From CAYYYW01 sp964476245 (GTDB lineage: Bacteria > Patescibacteriota > Microgenomatia > UBA1406 > HO2-37-13b): 12,006 bases of DNA. The notes beneath the pieces are model-generated. The model searched no databases, had not been told where the DNA came from, and worked only from the letters and a program-made list of their open reading frames with translations. Location of the stretch: NCBI GenBank assembly GCA_964476245.1, contig CAYYYW010000025.1, forward strand, positions 1-12,006. The letters are read 5' to 3'. The position numbers and the translations under genes were made by a program. Positions 4,817-12,006 of the stretch are shown here, piece after piece; positions within the stretch are counted from its first letter, which is position 1, and each line of letters starts with the position of its first letter.

Positions 4817-5263
4817 TTACAATATTTTTGAATCAACAATAATTGTCACCGGACCGTCATTTACAATTTGCACCTCCATATATTCGCCAAACCTGCCTGT
4901 TTTTACTGGAATATTTTTCTCCTGAAGTTTTTGGACAAAAAAATCATATAATTTTTTGGCTTCATCGGGCTTTTTTGCTTTAATAAATGATGGCCTTCTG
5001 CCGCCGGAAACATCGGCGCAGAGGGTAAATTGGGAAACTAAAAGAATTTCTCCTTTTGTTTTTATAATTGATTTATTCATCTTTCCTTCTTCATCACTCA
5101 TAATTCGTAAGTTAGTAATTTTTTCAGTTAACTTAACTAAGTCAATTTCATTATCGTCTTCAAAAATCCCCAAAAGAATCACATAGCCGTGATTAATCTG
5201 CGAAAAAATTTTATCTTCGATTTTTACCGACCCCTTTTTTACCCGTTGAATAATTGCTATCAT
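4817..5263 (-). CDS. dtd: D-aminoacyl-tRNA deacylase
   Basis: Hydrolyses D-amino acids (and Gly mis-attached to tRNA-Ala) from tRNA, a chiral proofreading step. The 148 residues match the usual family length of about 145-150. MIAIIQRVKKGSVKI is the canonical N-terminus, LLVSQFTL with the SQFTL motif is at 77-81, GGRRPSF is at 87-93, and NDGPVT, containing the Gly-cisPro chirality filter, is at 135-140. The start is placed at ATG 5263. A 12-codon extension to 5299 would lie over the promoter and lacks family similarity. The mRNA is probably leaderless, since the -10 lies 8 bases before ATG. It heads a minus-strand pair with rarA. Its promoter is back to back with that of the aldolase operon. 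Confidence 0.95.
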   Translation of the reverse strand: MIAIIQRVKKGSVKIEDKIFSQINHGYVILLGIFEDDNEIDLVKLTEKITNLRIMSDEEGKMNKSIIKTKGEILLVSQFTLCADVSGGRRPSFIKAKKPDEAKKLYDFFVQKLQEKNIPVKTGRFGEYMEVQIVNDGPVTIIVDSKIL

Positions 5264-5271
5264 AATTACAA

Positions 5272-5299
5272 ATTTTAACACACCAGGGAGTCTTGACAA
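5272..5299 (-). promoter_or_regulatory. dtd promoter (leaderless type)
   Basis: On the minus strand TTGTCA (5299-5294), a 16-bp spacer and TAAAAT (5277-5272) with TGT ahead of it. The -10 ends 8 bases before ATG 5263, so the transcript should begin at or next to the start codon. The -35 shares bases 5294-5298 with the rightward promoter. Confidence 0.6.
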
Positions 5300-5321
5300 A
5301 ACAAAAATTATAATCTATAGT
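5293..5321 (+). promoter_or_regulatory. Promoter of the aldolase-fbp-pgk operon
   Basis: A perfect TTGACA (5293-5298), a 17-bp spacer and TATAGT (5316-5321). The predicted start is near 5328, about six bases before ATG 5334. It overlaps the dtd -35 on the other strand. Confidence 0.65.
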
Positions 5322-5333
5322 GTATGAACTTTT

Positions 5334-6710
5334 ATGGCAAGTAAAGCACTCCCCGACCTTACGGTCGGGGCATCAACCACTTCGGGCATTCAGAGTGCGA
5401 AACCCCGCACCGAATGCCCGCTTGAAAACCATTCATCCCACGTGCTAACGCACGGAACATTCTGGTGCTGGGGTAAAAAAACTGACGAATTAATTTATTC
5501 GGCCATTTTTGCCTCGAAGGAAGAGGTAAAGAAAAAAGCTCGTCAACAGATTTACAGAATTTCTTCCGGTTTAAAAATTTTCCCCGCCTCTGTTCATAAT
5601 TTATACCAAGCTTTTGGAAAAGGCAAAATATCTGGTTTTACTGTTCCCGCCATTAATATTAGAACACTTACCTATGACATTGCGCGGATAATCTTTAAAA
5701 TCGCTATCGAGAAAAAAATTGGCCCCATCATATTTGAGATTGCCCGATCGGAGGTTAAATACACAGAACAACGACCAGAAGAATACACCATTGCTCTTTT
5801 AGCGGCCGCTATTGCCGAAGGCTATAAAGGCCCGGTTTTTATCCAGGGAGACCACTATCAATTTAAAACATCAGTCTATCTAAAAACACCGGAGGCGGAA
5901 ATTAAAAAAATTAAAGATCTAATTAAAGAATCCATCCAGGCCGGTTTTTATAACATTGATATTGATGCCTCAACTTTAGTTGATCTTAATCAGCCGAAAT
6001 TAAACGACCAGCAAAAAGAAAATTATCAAATGACCGCCTTAATAACAAAGTATATCCGAGAAATTGAGCCAAAAAATATTACCGTTTCCGTTGGTGGTGA
6101 GATTGGCCATATTGGTGGAAAAAACAGCACTGTCACAGAATTTGAGGCCTTTATGAAAGGCTATTTAAAACTAATTCAAAATAAAAAGATACAAGGAATT
6201 AGTAAAGTAAGTGTGCAAACCGGCACCAGTCATGGTGGGATTCCTCTACCTGATGGAACAATCGCCGATGTTAAGTTGGATTTTAATGTTTTAAAAGACA
6301 TAAGTAAAGTCGCCCGAAAAAAATATCATCTTGGCGGACCAGTTCAACATGGAGCTTCAACCCTACCCAACGAGCTATTTGATCGGTTTCCCGAAACCGG
6401 AACGTTGGAGATCCATTTAGCTACCGGATTCCAGAACATTGTCTACGACTATATGCCAAAAAAACTAAAAGAAGAAATGTATTGCTGGATAAAAACTAAT
6501 TTAAAAGACGAGTGGAAAGAAGGAGCAACCGAAGAACAGTTTATTTATAAAATAAGAAAAAAAGCTTTAGGACAATTCAAAAAACAACTCTGGTCTTTGT
6601 CGGAAAAAGAGAAAAAGCCGATATTGAAGAATTTAGAAAAACAATTTCTATTTTTGTTTGAAAAATTAAACGTTTTCAATACAAAAAAAATTACTGACCC
6701 ATATGTTTAG
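5334..6710 (+). CDS. Class II fructose-bisphosphate aldolase-like protein
   Basis: Probably a Zn-dependent aldolase interconverting fructose 1,6-bisphosphate with DHAP and glyceraldehyde 3-phosphate. In a 458-residue reading: FTVPAINIRT (102-111), GDH with metal/catalytic Asp-His (172-174), GGEIGHIGG (254-262), GTSHGG with a His ligand (297-302), QHGAST (338-343) and HLATGFQN (361-368). These follow the class II order (DH, GELG, GTSHG, HGGSG, N-AT-Q). The family is long and divergent from E. coli FbaA, so another ketose-bisphosphate substrate is possible. Residues 5-48 are encoded by a GC-rich, hairpin-filled segment (5346-5477) flanked by GTAAA. Without it the start would read MASKKTDELIYSAIF, a natural beginning. 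Alternatively translation starts at in-frame GTG 5442. It is the first gene of the operon, and its end overlaps fbp by 8 bases. Confidence 0.82.
   Translation: MASKALPDLTVGASTTSGIQSAKPRTECPLENHSSHVLTHGTFWCWGKKTDELIYSAIFASKEEVKKKARQQIYRISSGLKIFPASVHNLYQAFGKGKISGFTVPAINIRTLTYDIARIIFKIAIEKKIGPIIFEIARSEVKYTEQRPEEYTIALLAAAIAEGYKGPVFIQGDHYQFKTSVYLKTPEAEIKKIKDLIKESIQAGFYNIDIDASTLVDLNQPKLNDQQKENYQMTALITKYIREIEPKNITVSVGGEIGHIGGKNSTVTEFEAFMKGYLKLIQNKKIQGISKVSVQTGTSHGGIPLPDGTIADVKLDFNVLKDISKVARKKYHLGGPVQHGASTLPNELFDRFPETGTLEIHLATGFQNIVYDYMPKKLKEEMYCWIKTNLKDEWKEGATEEQFIYKIRKKALGQFKKQLWSLSEKEKKPILKNLEKQFLFLFEKLNVFNTKKITDPYV
5346..5477. repeat. GC-rich palindrome cluster, likely in-frame insertion in the aldolase gene
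   Basis: Three hairpins in 132 bp: CCCCGACC/GGTCGGGG (5351-5370); CGGGCATTC/GAATGCCCG (5383-5420) with an inner GTGCG/CGCAC; and CGTGC/GCACG (5441-5454). GCAC near the left end (5346-5349) pairs with GTGC near the right (5465-5468). GTAAA flanks the segment at 5341-5345 and 5473-5477, like a target duplication. G+C is clearly above the flanking gene. The length is exactly 44 codons with no stop. A REP- or MITE-like element is inferred; a structured 5' leader is the alternative. Confidence 0.6.
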
Positions 6711-7656
6711 GAAAGTAACTACTTTAACCGAATTTATTTTAAAAGAAGAACGATGTTTCAGAAAAGCCACTGGCAGCTTTACTCTCCTCTTAACCCAAAT
6801 AGAAAACGCCGCCAAAATCATTGCCAGTCATATCAAAAAAACCGGCTTGGTTGATATTTTGGGACAAACAGGAGAAAAAAATATCTATCAAGAAGAGGTG
6901 CAAAAGCTTGATAAATTCAGCAACGAACTCTTAGTCGACATTCTGTCAGAAAGCGGGCAAGTTTATGCCATTGCTTCAGAGGAATTGGAAAAACCAATTT
7001 TTGTTAAGAAAAATAGTGGCGACTATGTTGTTTTTTTGGATCCCTTAGATGGCTCGTCAAATATTGACGTAAACATAAACGTTGGCACAATTTTTTCCAT
7101 TTATCATAAAAGTTCTAATCTTCTACAACCAGGCAGTAAACAAGTAGCGGCTGGTTATATTATTTATGGTTCAAGCGTTATGTTCGTCTACAGTTGTGGT
7201 CATGGAGTAAATGGATTTACATTGGATCCAAGTATGGGCGCTTTCCTACTTTCCCATCCCCAAATTAAAATCCCCCAAAAAGGCGGTATTTATTCTATTA
7301 ATGAAGGATATTATAACTTGTACGACGATTCTCTTAAAAAATACCTTAACCATCTAAAAAATCTAGAGAAACCGGCTAAATTAAGATATGTGGGTTCTAT
7401 GGTTGCGGATGTTCACCGAACTCTATTAAAAGGCGGTAGCTTCCTTTATCCCGCCAATAAAAAAAACCCTCAAGGCAAATTGCGTTTGATGTTTGAGATT
7501 AACCCCTTTGCTTTTATTATCCAACAGGCAGGGGGCTTAGCTTACAGTGGAAAAATTAATCCACTGCAAATAAAACCTAACAGTCTAAGTCAAAAAGCTC
7601 CTATCGTCTTAGGCAGCGTTGATAATGTTAATGAATATTTAAAATTTTATAAATAA
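6703..7656 (+). CDS. fbp: Fructose-1,6-bisphosphatase, class I
   Basis: Removes the 1-phosphate of fructose 1,6-bisphosphate, the committed step of gluconeogenesis. The 317 residues are close to the 330 usual for class I enzymes. TLTEFILKEERCFRKATGSF (7-26) is the family N-terminus. SEELEKP (92-98) supplies metal-binding glutamates, DPLDGSSNID (113-122) is the catalytic signature, followed by VNVGTIFSI-like sequence. RYVGSMVADVHRTLLKGG and FEINPFAFIIQQAGG in the C-terminal half complete the fold. ATG 6703 lies within the last codons of the aldolase gene (8-bp overlap) and has no Shine-Dalgarno, so translation is probably coupled. pgk follows after 9 bases. AMP regulation is usual in the family but cannot be judged here. 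Confidence 0.96.
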   Translation: MFRKVTTLTEFILKEERCFRKATGSFTLLLTQIENAAKIIASHIKKTGLVDILGQTGEKNIYQEEVQKLDKFSNELLVDILSESGQVYAIASEELEKPIFVKKNSGDYVVFLDPLDGSSNIDVNINVGTIFSIYHKSSNLLQPGSKQVAAGYIIYGSSVMFVYSCGHGVNGFTLDPSMGAFLLSHPQIKIPQKGGIYSINEGYYNLYDDSLKKYLNHLKNLEKPAKLRYVGSMVADVHRTLLKGGSFLYPANKKNPQGKLRLMFEINPFAFIIQQAGGLAYSGKINPLQIKPNSLSQKAPIVLGSVDNVNEYLKFYK

Positions 7657-7665
7657 AAATAAATT

Positions 7666-8862
7666 ATGGTTAAAAACGGATTTAATATCAAAACGATTGA
7701 CGATAATAAAATTTTCGGTAAAAGAGTTATTTTACGGGCGGATTTTGATGTATCGCTAAATCCCAATTTCACTATCGCCGATGATGTTCGAATTAGAAAC
7801 AACTTGCCAACGATTAATCTTTTGTTAAAAAATAAAAACAAATTAATTTGTATTGCCAAGCTTGACCGTCCTAAAGCTCGTAATCCTAAATATTCTTTAA
7901 AAATTGTTGTTGATAAATTACAAGATTATTTGCCTAATTATAAAATTAAACTTGTTGATGATTTTTTGACCGCGGATAGGCGCATTTTTGACGATCAGAA
8001 AGAAAATGAAATTTTAGTTTTAGAAAATATCCGTTTTTATAAAGAAGAGAAAAAAAACGATCCGCAGTTTGCACAAAAACTGGCTGCTTTAGGAGATGTT
8101 TATGTTAATGATGCCTTTGCCGTAAGTCATCGACCTGAAGCATCTGTTGTTGGAATTCCAGAATATCTACCCTCATACGCCGGACTACTTCTAAAAAAAG
8201 AAGTGGAAATGATTTCCCAGGCGATAAAAAAACCTCGAAAACCAGTGGTCGCTATTTTAGGTGGCGCTAAAATCTCAACAAAAATTATCATTATTGATAA
8301 ACTGATGGAAATTGCTGATTATCTTTTAATCGGAGGAGGCCTCGCTAATACCTTTTTGTTGGCGGAAGGAAATGAAATAGGAAAAAGTTTTTATGAGTAC
8401 GAAGAAATTGAAAAAGCTCGACGACTTTTATTTATGGCGGCAAAAAAACACACGGCCATAATTCTTCCATCCGATGTAATTATCGGAGATCTGAAAAACA
8501 CCAAACATGGCGGAATAGTCAAAAAAATTGGCGAAATACTAAGTAACGCTAATATTTTAGACATTGGACCGGAAACTCAAGCGAAATTTGGGTCAATAAT
8601 CGCTCAAGCTAAAACAATTATTTGGAATGGTCCGGTTGGTTACTTTGAAAATTCTGAATATCGACGGGGAACGGACTTTATCTATTATTCAATTACCCAA
8701 AACCAACAAGCAACTTCAATTGTCGGCGGCGGTGATACTCTGTCCGCAATATCTAAAAAGGAATATTTAGACAAAATCACTCACATCTCAACCGGCGGCG
8801 GAGCTATGCTGGAATTTATTGAAAAAGGCACACTACCTGGACTAGAAGTTTTAAAAGCTTAA
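7666..8862 (+). CDS. pgk: Phosphoglycerate kinase (divergent N-domain)
   Basis: Interconverts 1,3-bisphosphoglycerate plus ADP with 3-phosphoglycerate plus ATP. The 398 residues are full length. The nucleotide domain is orthodox: AILGGAKIS (196-204), IWNGPVGYFE (319-328), SIVGGGDT (351-358), HISTGGGAMLEF (373-384). The substrate domain departs from consensus: RADFD (24-28) for RVDFN, so the Asn that contacts 3-phosphoglycerate is Asp28, and AKLDRP (64-69) for SHLGRP, replacing the usual His by Lys65 and Gly by Asp67. VLENIRFY (118-125) and AVSHRPEAS (152-160) keep the basic-patch arginines. Activity is likely but substrate affinity may differ. Third gene of the operon; no terminator is seen in the 20 bases before the convergent penicillin-binding protein gene. 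Confidence 0.95.
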   Translation: MVKNGFNIKTIDDNKIFGKRVILRADFDVSLNPNFTIADDVRIRNNLPTINLLLKNKNKLICIAKLDRPKARNPKYSLKIVVDKLQDYLPNYKIKLVDDFLTADRRIFDDQKENEILVLENIRFYKEEKKNDPQFAQKLAALGDVYVNDAFAVSHRPEASVVGIPEYLPSYAGLLLKKEVEMISQAIKKPRKPVVAILGGAKISTKIIIIDKLMEIADYLLIGGGLANTFLLAEGNEIGKSFYEYEEIEKARRLLFMAAKKHTAIILPSDVIIGDLKNTKHGGIVKKIGEILSNANILDIGPETQAKFGSIIAQAKTIIWNGPVGYFENSEYRRGTDFIYYSITQNQQATSIVGGGDTLSAISKKEYLDKITHISTGGGAMLEFIEKGTLPGLEVLKA

Positions 8863-8882
8863 ACAGCTCTTAAAGTACAAGG

Positions 8883-11084
8883 CTAAAGTCTGATTGTGAC
8901 GTATCCTTCTCCCTCATGATTACAATCTAGACAATAAGTTGAAAACATGTCTCTAATAATTATTTTTTCTTTCATCTCAATATTTTGATCGCCCGACTTA
9001 GCTAATTGATCATTATCACGGTTGACGGCAATTATCTGTTTTGTGGCTCCGTCTGCCATTACCTCGGTCCCTTTTATAAAATATTCAAATCGCGACTGAC
9101 AACTTTCGTTACCTTCGGGATTTTTAACCATCAACATTCCACTATCCCAACAAACTTGTTTACCTACTACTTCTTCAGGTTTGCGCGGCCAAAGATCGGG
9201 CTGGTCCTTTAACACTTCCTGCATAACTTTGTTCCAAACCGGTGAGGCACCGGTTAATCCTGAGGCAATATATGGATTCATGGGCGAATTATCATTATTG
9301 CCCACCCAAACCGAAACCATAAAATTAGGCGTATAACCTATCGTCCAATTGTCCCGTTTGTCATTGGTTGTTCCTGTTTTAACCGAAACGGCGTGTTTAG
9401 GGACAACCAAATAACTTGATAGGCCAAAAGCAGCCGAACGAGCGTTATTATCTAACAAAATATGGGAAATAAGAAAGGCTGTCTCGGAAGAAATAGCTTT
9501 TTTGCCAGGAATGGCTAAATAATTTGGATAATTTAATGGTTTTTTAATATCTTTTACGAAATTTGTGTCTTTATACTCATATAAAATATTTCCTTTTTTA
9601 TCAATGACTTTCAAAACTGCGACTAATTTTTTCGAGGTCCCTTGATTGGCAAAAGTGGAAAATGCTTGATTCATCTCAATCATTTTTGTTTCTCCCCCGC
9701 CTAAAGTTAAAGACAATCCGTATCTTTTAGAATCAGCAAACGTCGTCATTAAAAAAGCGGAAGAGGAAGCAACAAAATTTTCTACTCCATTAAAAGCCAG
9801 CATTTTAACCGCCGGAATATTATATGAATTGCCCAAGGCAAAACGGAGTTGGGTTGGTCCATGAAATTGGCCATCGTAATTATGCGGACAATAGGCTTTC
9901 GGTTGCCCAGGAGCACTAAAACAAGTAGGAATATCTAAAAAAACTGTCGCTGGCGTGACTAGTTTTCGTTCTAAACCAATGGCATAGTTTATCGGTTTTA
10001 TAGCGGAACCGGGTTGACGCAAAGCTGTAGTTACATTAAAGGCTCCCGATCCCGTGGCAAAATAATCCTTTGCTCCAACCATAGCTAATATTTCTCCCGT
10101 TGGAGGTCGCGTCACTAAAACAGCCCCATTTGAAACATTCAGTTTTTTTATTTTTTCCAACTCTTCCCTTACGATTGTTTCAGATTTTTCCTGAAGCTCT
10201 AAGTCTAAACTGGTAAAAACCTTAAGACCACCTTCTTCTACCATCTGAACGCCGTATTCCTCCTCAAGTAAAGGTTTAACAAAAAAAACAAAGTGCGGCG
10301 CCTTGATGGCTGTCCTCAAAGGAGTAACTTTTAAATCTGATTTTTGAGCTTTAAGTTTTGAACTTTCGTCAATATATTTCTGTTCTTTCATTCTCTTTAA
10401 TACTTCGTTGCGTCGAGCCTTGGCTAAATCAGGATTGGCATAAGGAGAATAAAGACTTGGCGCCTGGGGTAAGCCGGCTAAAAAAGCCGCCTCAGACAAA
10501 GTCAAATCTTTAGCTTTTTTATTAAAATATGTTCTGGCTGCCTCTTCAATGCCGTAAGCTGAACCACCGTAGGGAACCTGGTTTAGATACATCTCTAAAA
10601 TTTCATCTTTGGCAAAAATTCTCTCCGCCCATAAAGCTAGGACCATTTCTTTTATTTTGCGCTGGATTGTTCGCTCTGGAGTCAAAAGAGCTGATTTTAC
10701 CAGCTGTTGAGTAATAGTAGAACCACCCTGAAGACCTTTTTGAAAAGCCATATCCTTTAAGGCACGAATAATTCCTCCAAAGACAGAAACTCCCTGATGT
10801 TTATAAAAATCTTTATCTTCTGTAGCAATAGTTGCCTGCTTTATAAAAGAAGGCAACTCGGAAAACTTAATTGGCGTCCTGTTTTGATCATTATAAATTT
10901 CATATAAAAGCTTTCCGTTACGATCTAAAATATGACTAGAAACTGGAATTGCCTGATAATTTTTTAAACTATTGGGGTTGGGAAGATCTTTAAAAATAAA
11001 CCAATAAAATAAAAAAAGGGTCAATAAGAAAGAAACCAAAATTGTTATAATTTTTTTGTGTTTGAATTGCCAGTTTAATGCCAT
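8883..11084 (-). CDS. Class A penicillin-binding protein (bifunctional PBP1A-like)
   Basis: Polymerises and cross-links peptidoglycan outside the membrane. Of 733 residues, a short basic cytosolic tail (1-11) and one membrane anchor (12-31) lead into a GT51 glycosyltransferase domain with ATEDKDFYKHQG (87-98, catalytic Glu89), GGSTITQQLVK (120-130), RKIKEMVLA (142-150) and EMYLNQVPYGG (164-174). The transpeptidase domain has PGSAIKP (358-364, nucleophile Ser360, Lys363), SYN (420-422) and KTGTT (569-573). The last 90 residues form a tail with two cysteine pairs (C645, C662; C718, C721 as CLDC), possibly disulfide-bonded or metal-binding. ATG 11084 lies 8 bases after an extended -10, so the mRNA is probably leaderless. 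It is divergent from the CvpA-CAP gene and convergent with pgk. Confidence 0.96.
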   Translation of the reverse strand: MALNWQFKHKKIITILVSFLLTLFLFYWFIFKDLPNPNSLKNYQAIPVSSHILDRNGKLLYEIYNDQNRTPIKFSELPSFIKQATIATEDKDFYKHQGVSVFGGIIRALKDMAFQKGLQGGSTITQQLVKSALLTPERTIQRKIKEMVLALWAERIFAKDEILEMYLNQVPYGGSAYGIEEAARTYFNKKAKDLTLSEAAFLAGLPQAPSLYSPYANPDLAKARRNEVLKRMKEQKYIDESSKLKAQKSDLKVTPLRTAIKAPHFVFFVKPLLEEEYGVQMVEEGGLKVFTSLDLELQEKSETIVREELEKIKKLNVSNGAVLVTRPPTGEILAMVGAKDYFATGSGAFNVTTALRQPGSAIKPINYAIGLERKLVTPATVFLDIPTCFSAPGQPKAYCPHNYDGQFHGPTQLRFALGNSYNIPAVKMLAFNGVENFVASSSAFLMTTFADSKRYGLSLTLGGGETKMIEMNQAFSTFANQGTSKKLVAVLKVIDKKGNILYEYKDTNFVKDIKKPLNYPNYLAIPGKKAISSETAFLISHILLDNNARSAAFGLSSYLVVPKHAVSVKTGTTNDKRDNWTIGYTPNFMVSVWVGNNDNSPMNPYIASGLTGASPVWNKVMQEVLKDQPDLWPRKPEEVVGKQVCWDSGMLMVKNPEGNESCQSRFEYFIKGTEVMADGATKQIIAVNRDNDQLAKSGDQNIEMKEKIIIRDMFSTYCLDCNHEGEGYVTIRL

Positions 11085-11094
11085 AATTTACTAT
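11067..11094 (+). promoter_or_regulatory. Promoter of the CvpA-CAP gene
   Basis: TTGCCA (11067-11072), a 16-bp spacer and TACTAT (11089-11094), with a predicted start about 6 bases before ATG 11107. The -35 lies inside the start of the divergent gene and the site overlaps its promoter. The hexamers are imperfect, so the call is moderate. Confidence 0.4.
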
Positions 11095-11101
11095 TTTAAC
11101 A
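11093..11101 (-). promoter_or_regulatory. Extended -10 of the penicillin-binding protein gene
   Basis: On the minus strand TGTTAAAAT (11101-11093) ends 8 bases before ATG 11084. The same nonamer at the same distance precedes dtd. No good -35 was found, which is common for extended -10 promoters. A leaderless transcript is predicted. Confidence 0.5.
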
Positions 11102-11106
11102 AAACC

Positions 11107-12006
11107 ATGATTGACTATCTACTTTCAAAACATACTCTTTGCGGTAACTGGGTGGATTTAATTTTTGTTCTTTTAATCATCTATTATATTTTAACTAATA
11201 AAGGATTTGTCTCGTCATTTTTAGATCTTCTCGGTTTTGCCTTTTCTTTCATTTTTTCCTTTAAAACTTATAATTTATTGTCAAAAATATTGATTACTAA
11301 CTTTTCTCTTTCAAAAGGCTTTGGCAATGCCCTTGGTTTTGCTTCTGCCTGGTTTTCTGCTGAAATTATCTTCTTTTTTTTAATTAAGTTTTTTCTTAAA
11401 AAAATATCAATCAATGTTTTTAAATCTAAAATCAACATTGTTTTAGGATTTATACCGGCCATATTCCAAGCAGGTCTTTTTTTTGCCTTCATCTTAACAT
11501 TGGTCATTAGCCTTCCCTTAAGGGGCAATATTAAGATTGATGTTCTAAGTTCAAAAATAGGACCAATTCTCGTCAATTTCTCCCAAAAGATTGAGTCAAA
11601 TTTAAAGCCGGTTTTTAATGAAGCCATTATTGAAACGCTGAATTTCTTAACTATTAAACAAAACTCTGAAGAAAGAGTTAATTTACAATTTAAATTGGCT
11701 AAAAAAGATTTAAAGATTGATCCCGTTTCTGAAACCGCTATGTTTGACTTAATCAACAACGAAAGGCAATCAAGAAGAATAAGATCATTAATTTTTAGTG
11801 AACAACTGACCGAGGCGGCCCAAGAATATGGAGAAGAAATGTTTATTAACGGCTTTTTTTCTCACCACTCGGAGGTTGATGATTTTTCACCTGCTCAAAG
11901 ACTTGACCGAAAAAAAATTGACTATTCTATTACCGGTGAAAATCTTGCTTATGCTCCGGATGTCCAGATTGCCCATCAAGGCCTTATGAATTCTCAAGGC
12001 CATCGA
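11107..12006 (+). CDS. CvpA-like membrane domain fused to CAP/SCP domain (incomplete at window end)
   Basis: 300 codons are visible with no stop. Residues 1-140 are strongly hydrophobic with about four membrane segments (near 16-30, 35-52, 76-97 and 111-137), in the style of the CvpA family (NWVDLIFVLLIIYYILTNKGFVSSFLDLLGF). A linker (about 140-205) follows, then a CAP/SCP domain: LINNERQ (215-221), LTEAAQEYGEEM (234-245), INGFFSHHS (247-255), SPAQRL (261-266), GENLAYAPD (277-285) and MNSQGHR (294-300), where the window ends. CAP domains are usually extracellular; here one would be held at the membrane. The biochemical role is unknown. Divergent from the penicillin-binding protein gene with 22 bases between start codons, which suggests a cell-envelope function by context only. 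Confidence 0.85.
   Translation, partial: MIDYLLSKHTLCGNWVDLIFVLLIIYYILTNKGFVSSFLDLLGFAFSFIFSFKTYNLLSKILITNFSLSKGFGNALGFASAWFSAEIIFFFLIKFFLKKISINVFKSKINIVLGFIPAIFQAGLFFAFILTLVISLPLRGNIKIDVLSSKIGPILVNFSQKIESNLKPVFNEAIIETLNFLTIKQNSEERVNLQFKLAKKDLKIDPVSETAMFDLINNERQSRRIRSLIFSEQLTEAAQEYGEEMFINGFFSHHSEVDDFSPAQRLDRKKIDYSITGENLAYAPDVQIAHQGLMNSQGHR

Noticed and set aside
4799..4818. Rho-independent terminator on the plus strand
   Set aside because: The hairpin is followed by only four T, and no plus-strand gene ends here; it matches a dispersed palindrome at 53-67.
5264..5299. 12-residue N-terminal extension of Dtd
   Set aside because: It lies over the dtd promoter, and family members begin at the MxAxIQRV position.
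5383..5420. tRNA-like acceptor stem
   Set aside because: Only 38 bases are enclosed, with no D, anticodon or T arms; it is a simple two-part hairpin.
11268..11759. 163-codon open frame on the minus strand
   Set aside because: It lies opposite the CvpA-CAP gene, which has clear family motifs; the composition is that of an antisense shadow.

Overview
The window is AT-rich and compact. Most mRNAs seem to have very short or no 5' leaders, and only trpB has a strong Shine-Dalgarno. trpB ends in TGA, so TGA is read as stop. The proteins (a YerC-type TrpR homologue, TrpB2, divergent Pgk, a CvpA-CAP fusion) suggest a candidate phyla radiation (Patescibacteria) bacterium, perhaps Microgenomates. That placement is inference; no rRNA or ribosomal protein gene is present to confirm it.

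Left part (1-3580), tryptophan regulation. A divergent promoter pair near 208-259 faces left, towards an attenuator-like set of hairpins ending in a terminator at the window edge, and right, towards a YerC/TrpR-family regulator (322-642). That gene runs tail to tail, with a 9-bp overlap, into a minus-strand operon. In transcription order the operon is: an E. coli-like trp repressor gene (3530-3279), a leader peptide with three Trp codons (3247-3188), a mutually exclusive antiterminator/terminator pair (3204-3141), a 94-bp palindromic repeat, trpB2 (3024-1711) and trpS (1620-634). The operon promoter overlaps a sequence close to the E. coli trp operator. This gives two layers of control: repression by TrpR sensing free Trp, and ribosome-mediated attenuation sensing charged tRNA-Trp. 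They act on an indole-to-Trp enzyme and on Trp-tRNA synthetase. The layout resembles the chlamydial trpRBA operon and is the main discovery here.

Middle (3581-5330). rarA (replication-fork ATPase) and dtd (D-aminoacyl-tRNA deacylase) lie on the minus strand, with a small palindrome between them. The dtd promoter and the promoter of the rightward sugar operon are back to back and share their -35 bases.

Sugar operon (5334-8862, plus strand). Class II fructose-bisphosphate aldolase, class I fructose-1,6-bisphosphatase and phosphoglycerate kinase form a tightly packed lower-glycolysis/gluconeogenesis cassette. The aldolase gene carries a GC-rich, hairpin-filled 132-bp segment just after its start codon that looks like an in-frame insertion.

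Right part (8883-12006). A class A penicillin-binding protein (minus strand) is divergent from an incomplete gene for a CvpA-like membrane domain fused to a secreted CAP/SCP domain, which runs off the window. No tRNA, rRNA, CRISPR array or transposase gene was seen. Apart from the first 321 bases, no gene-free stretch exceeds about 255 bases.
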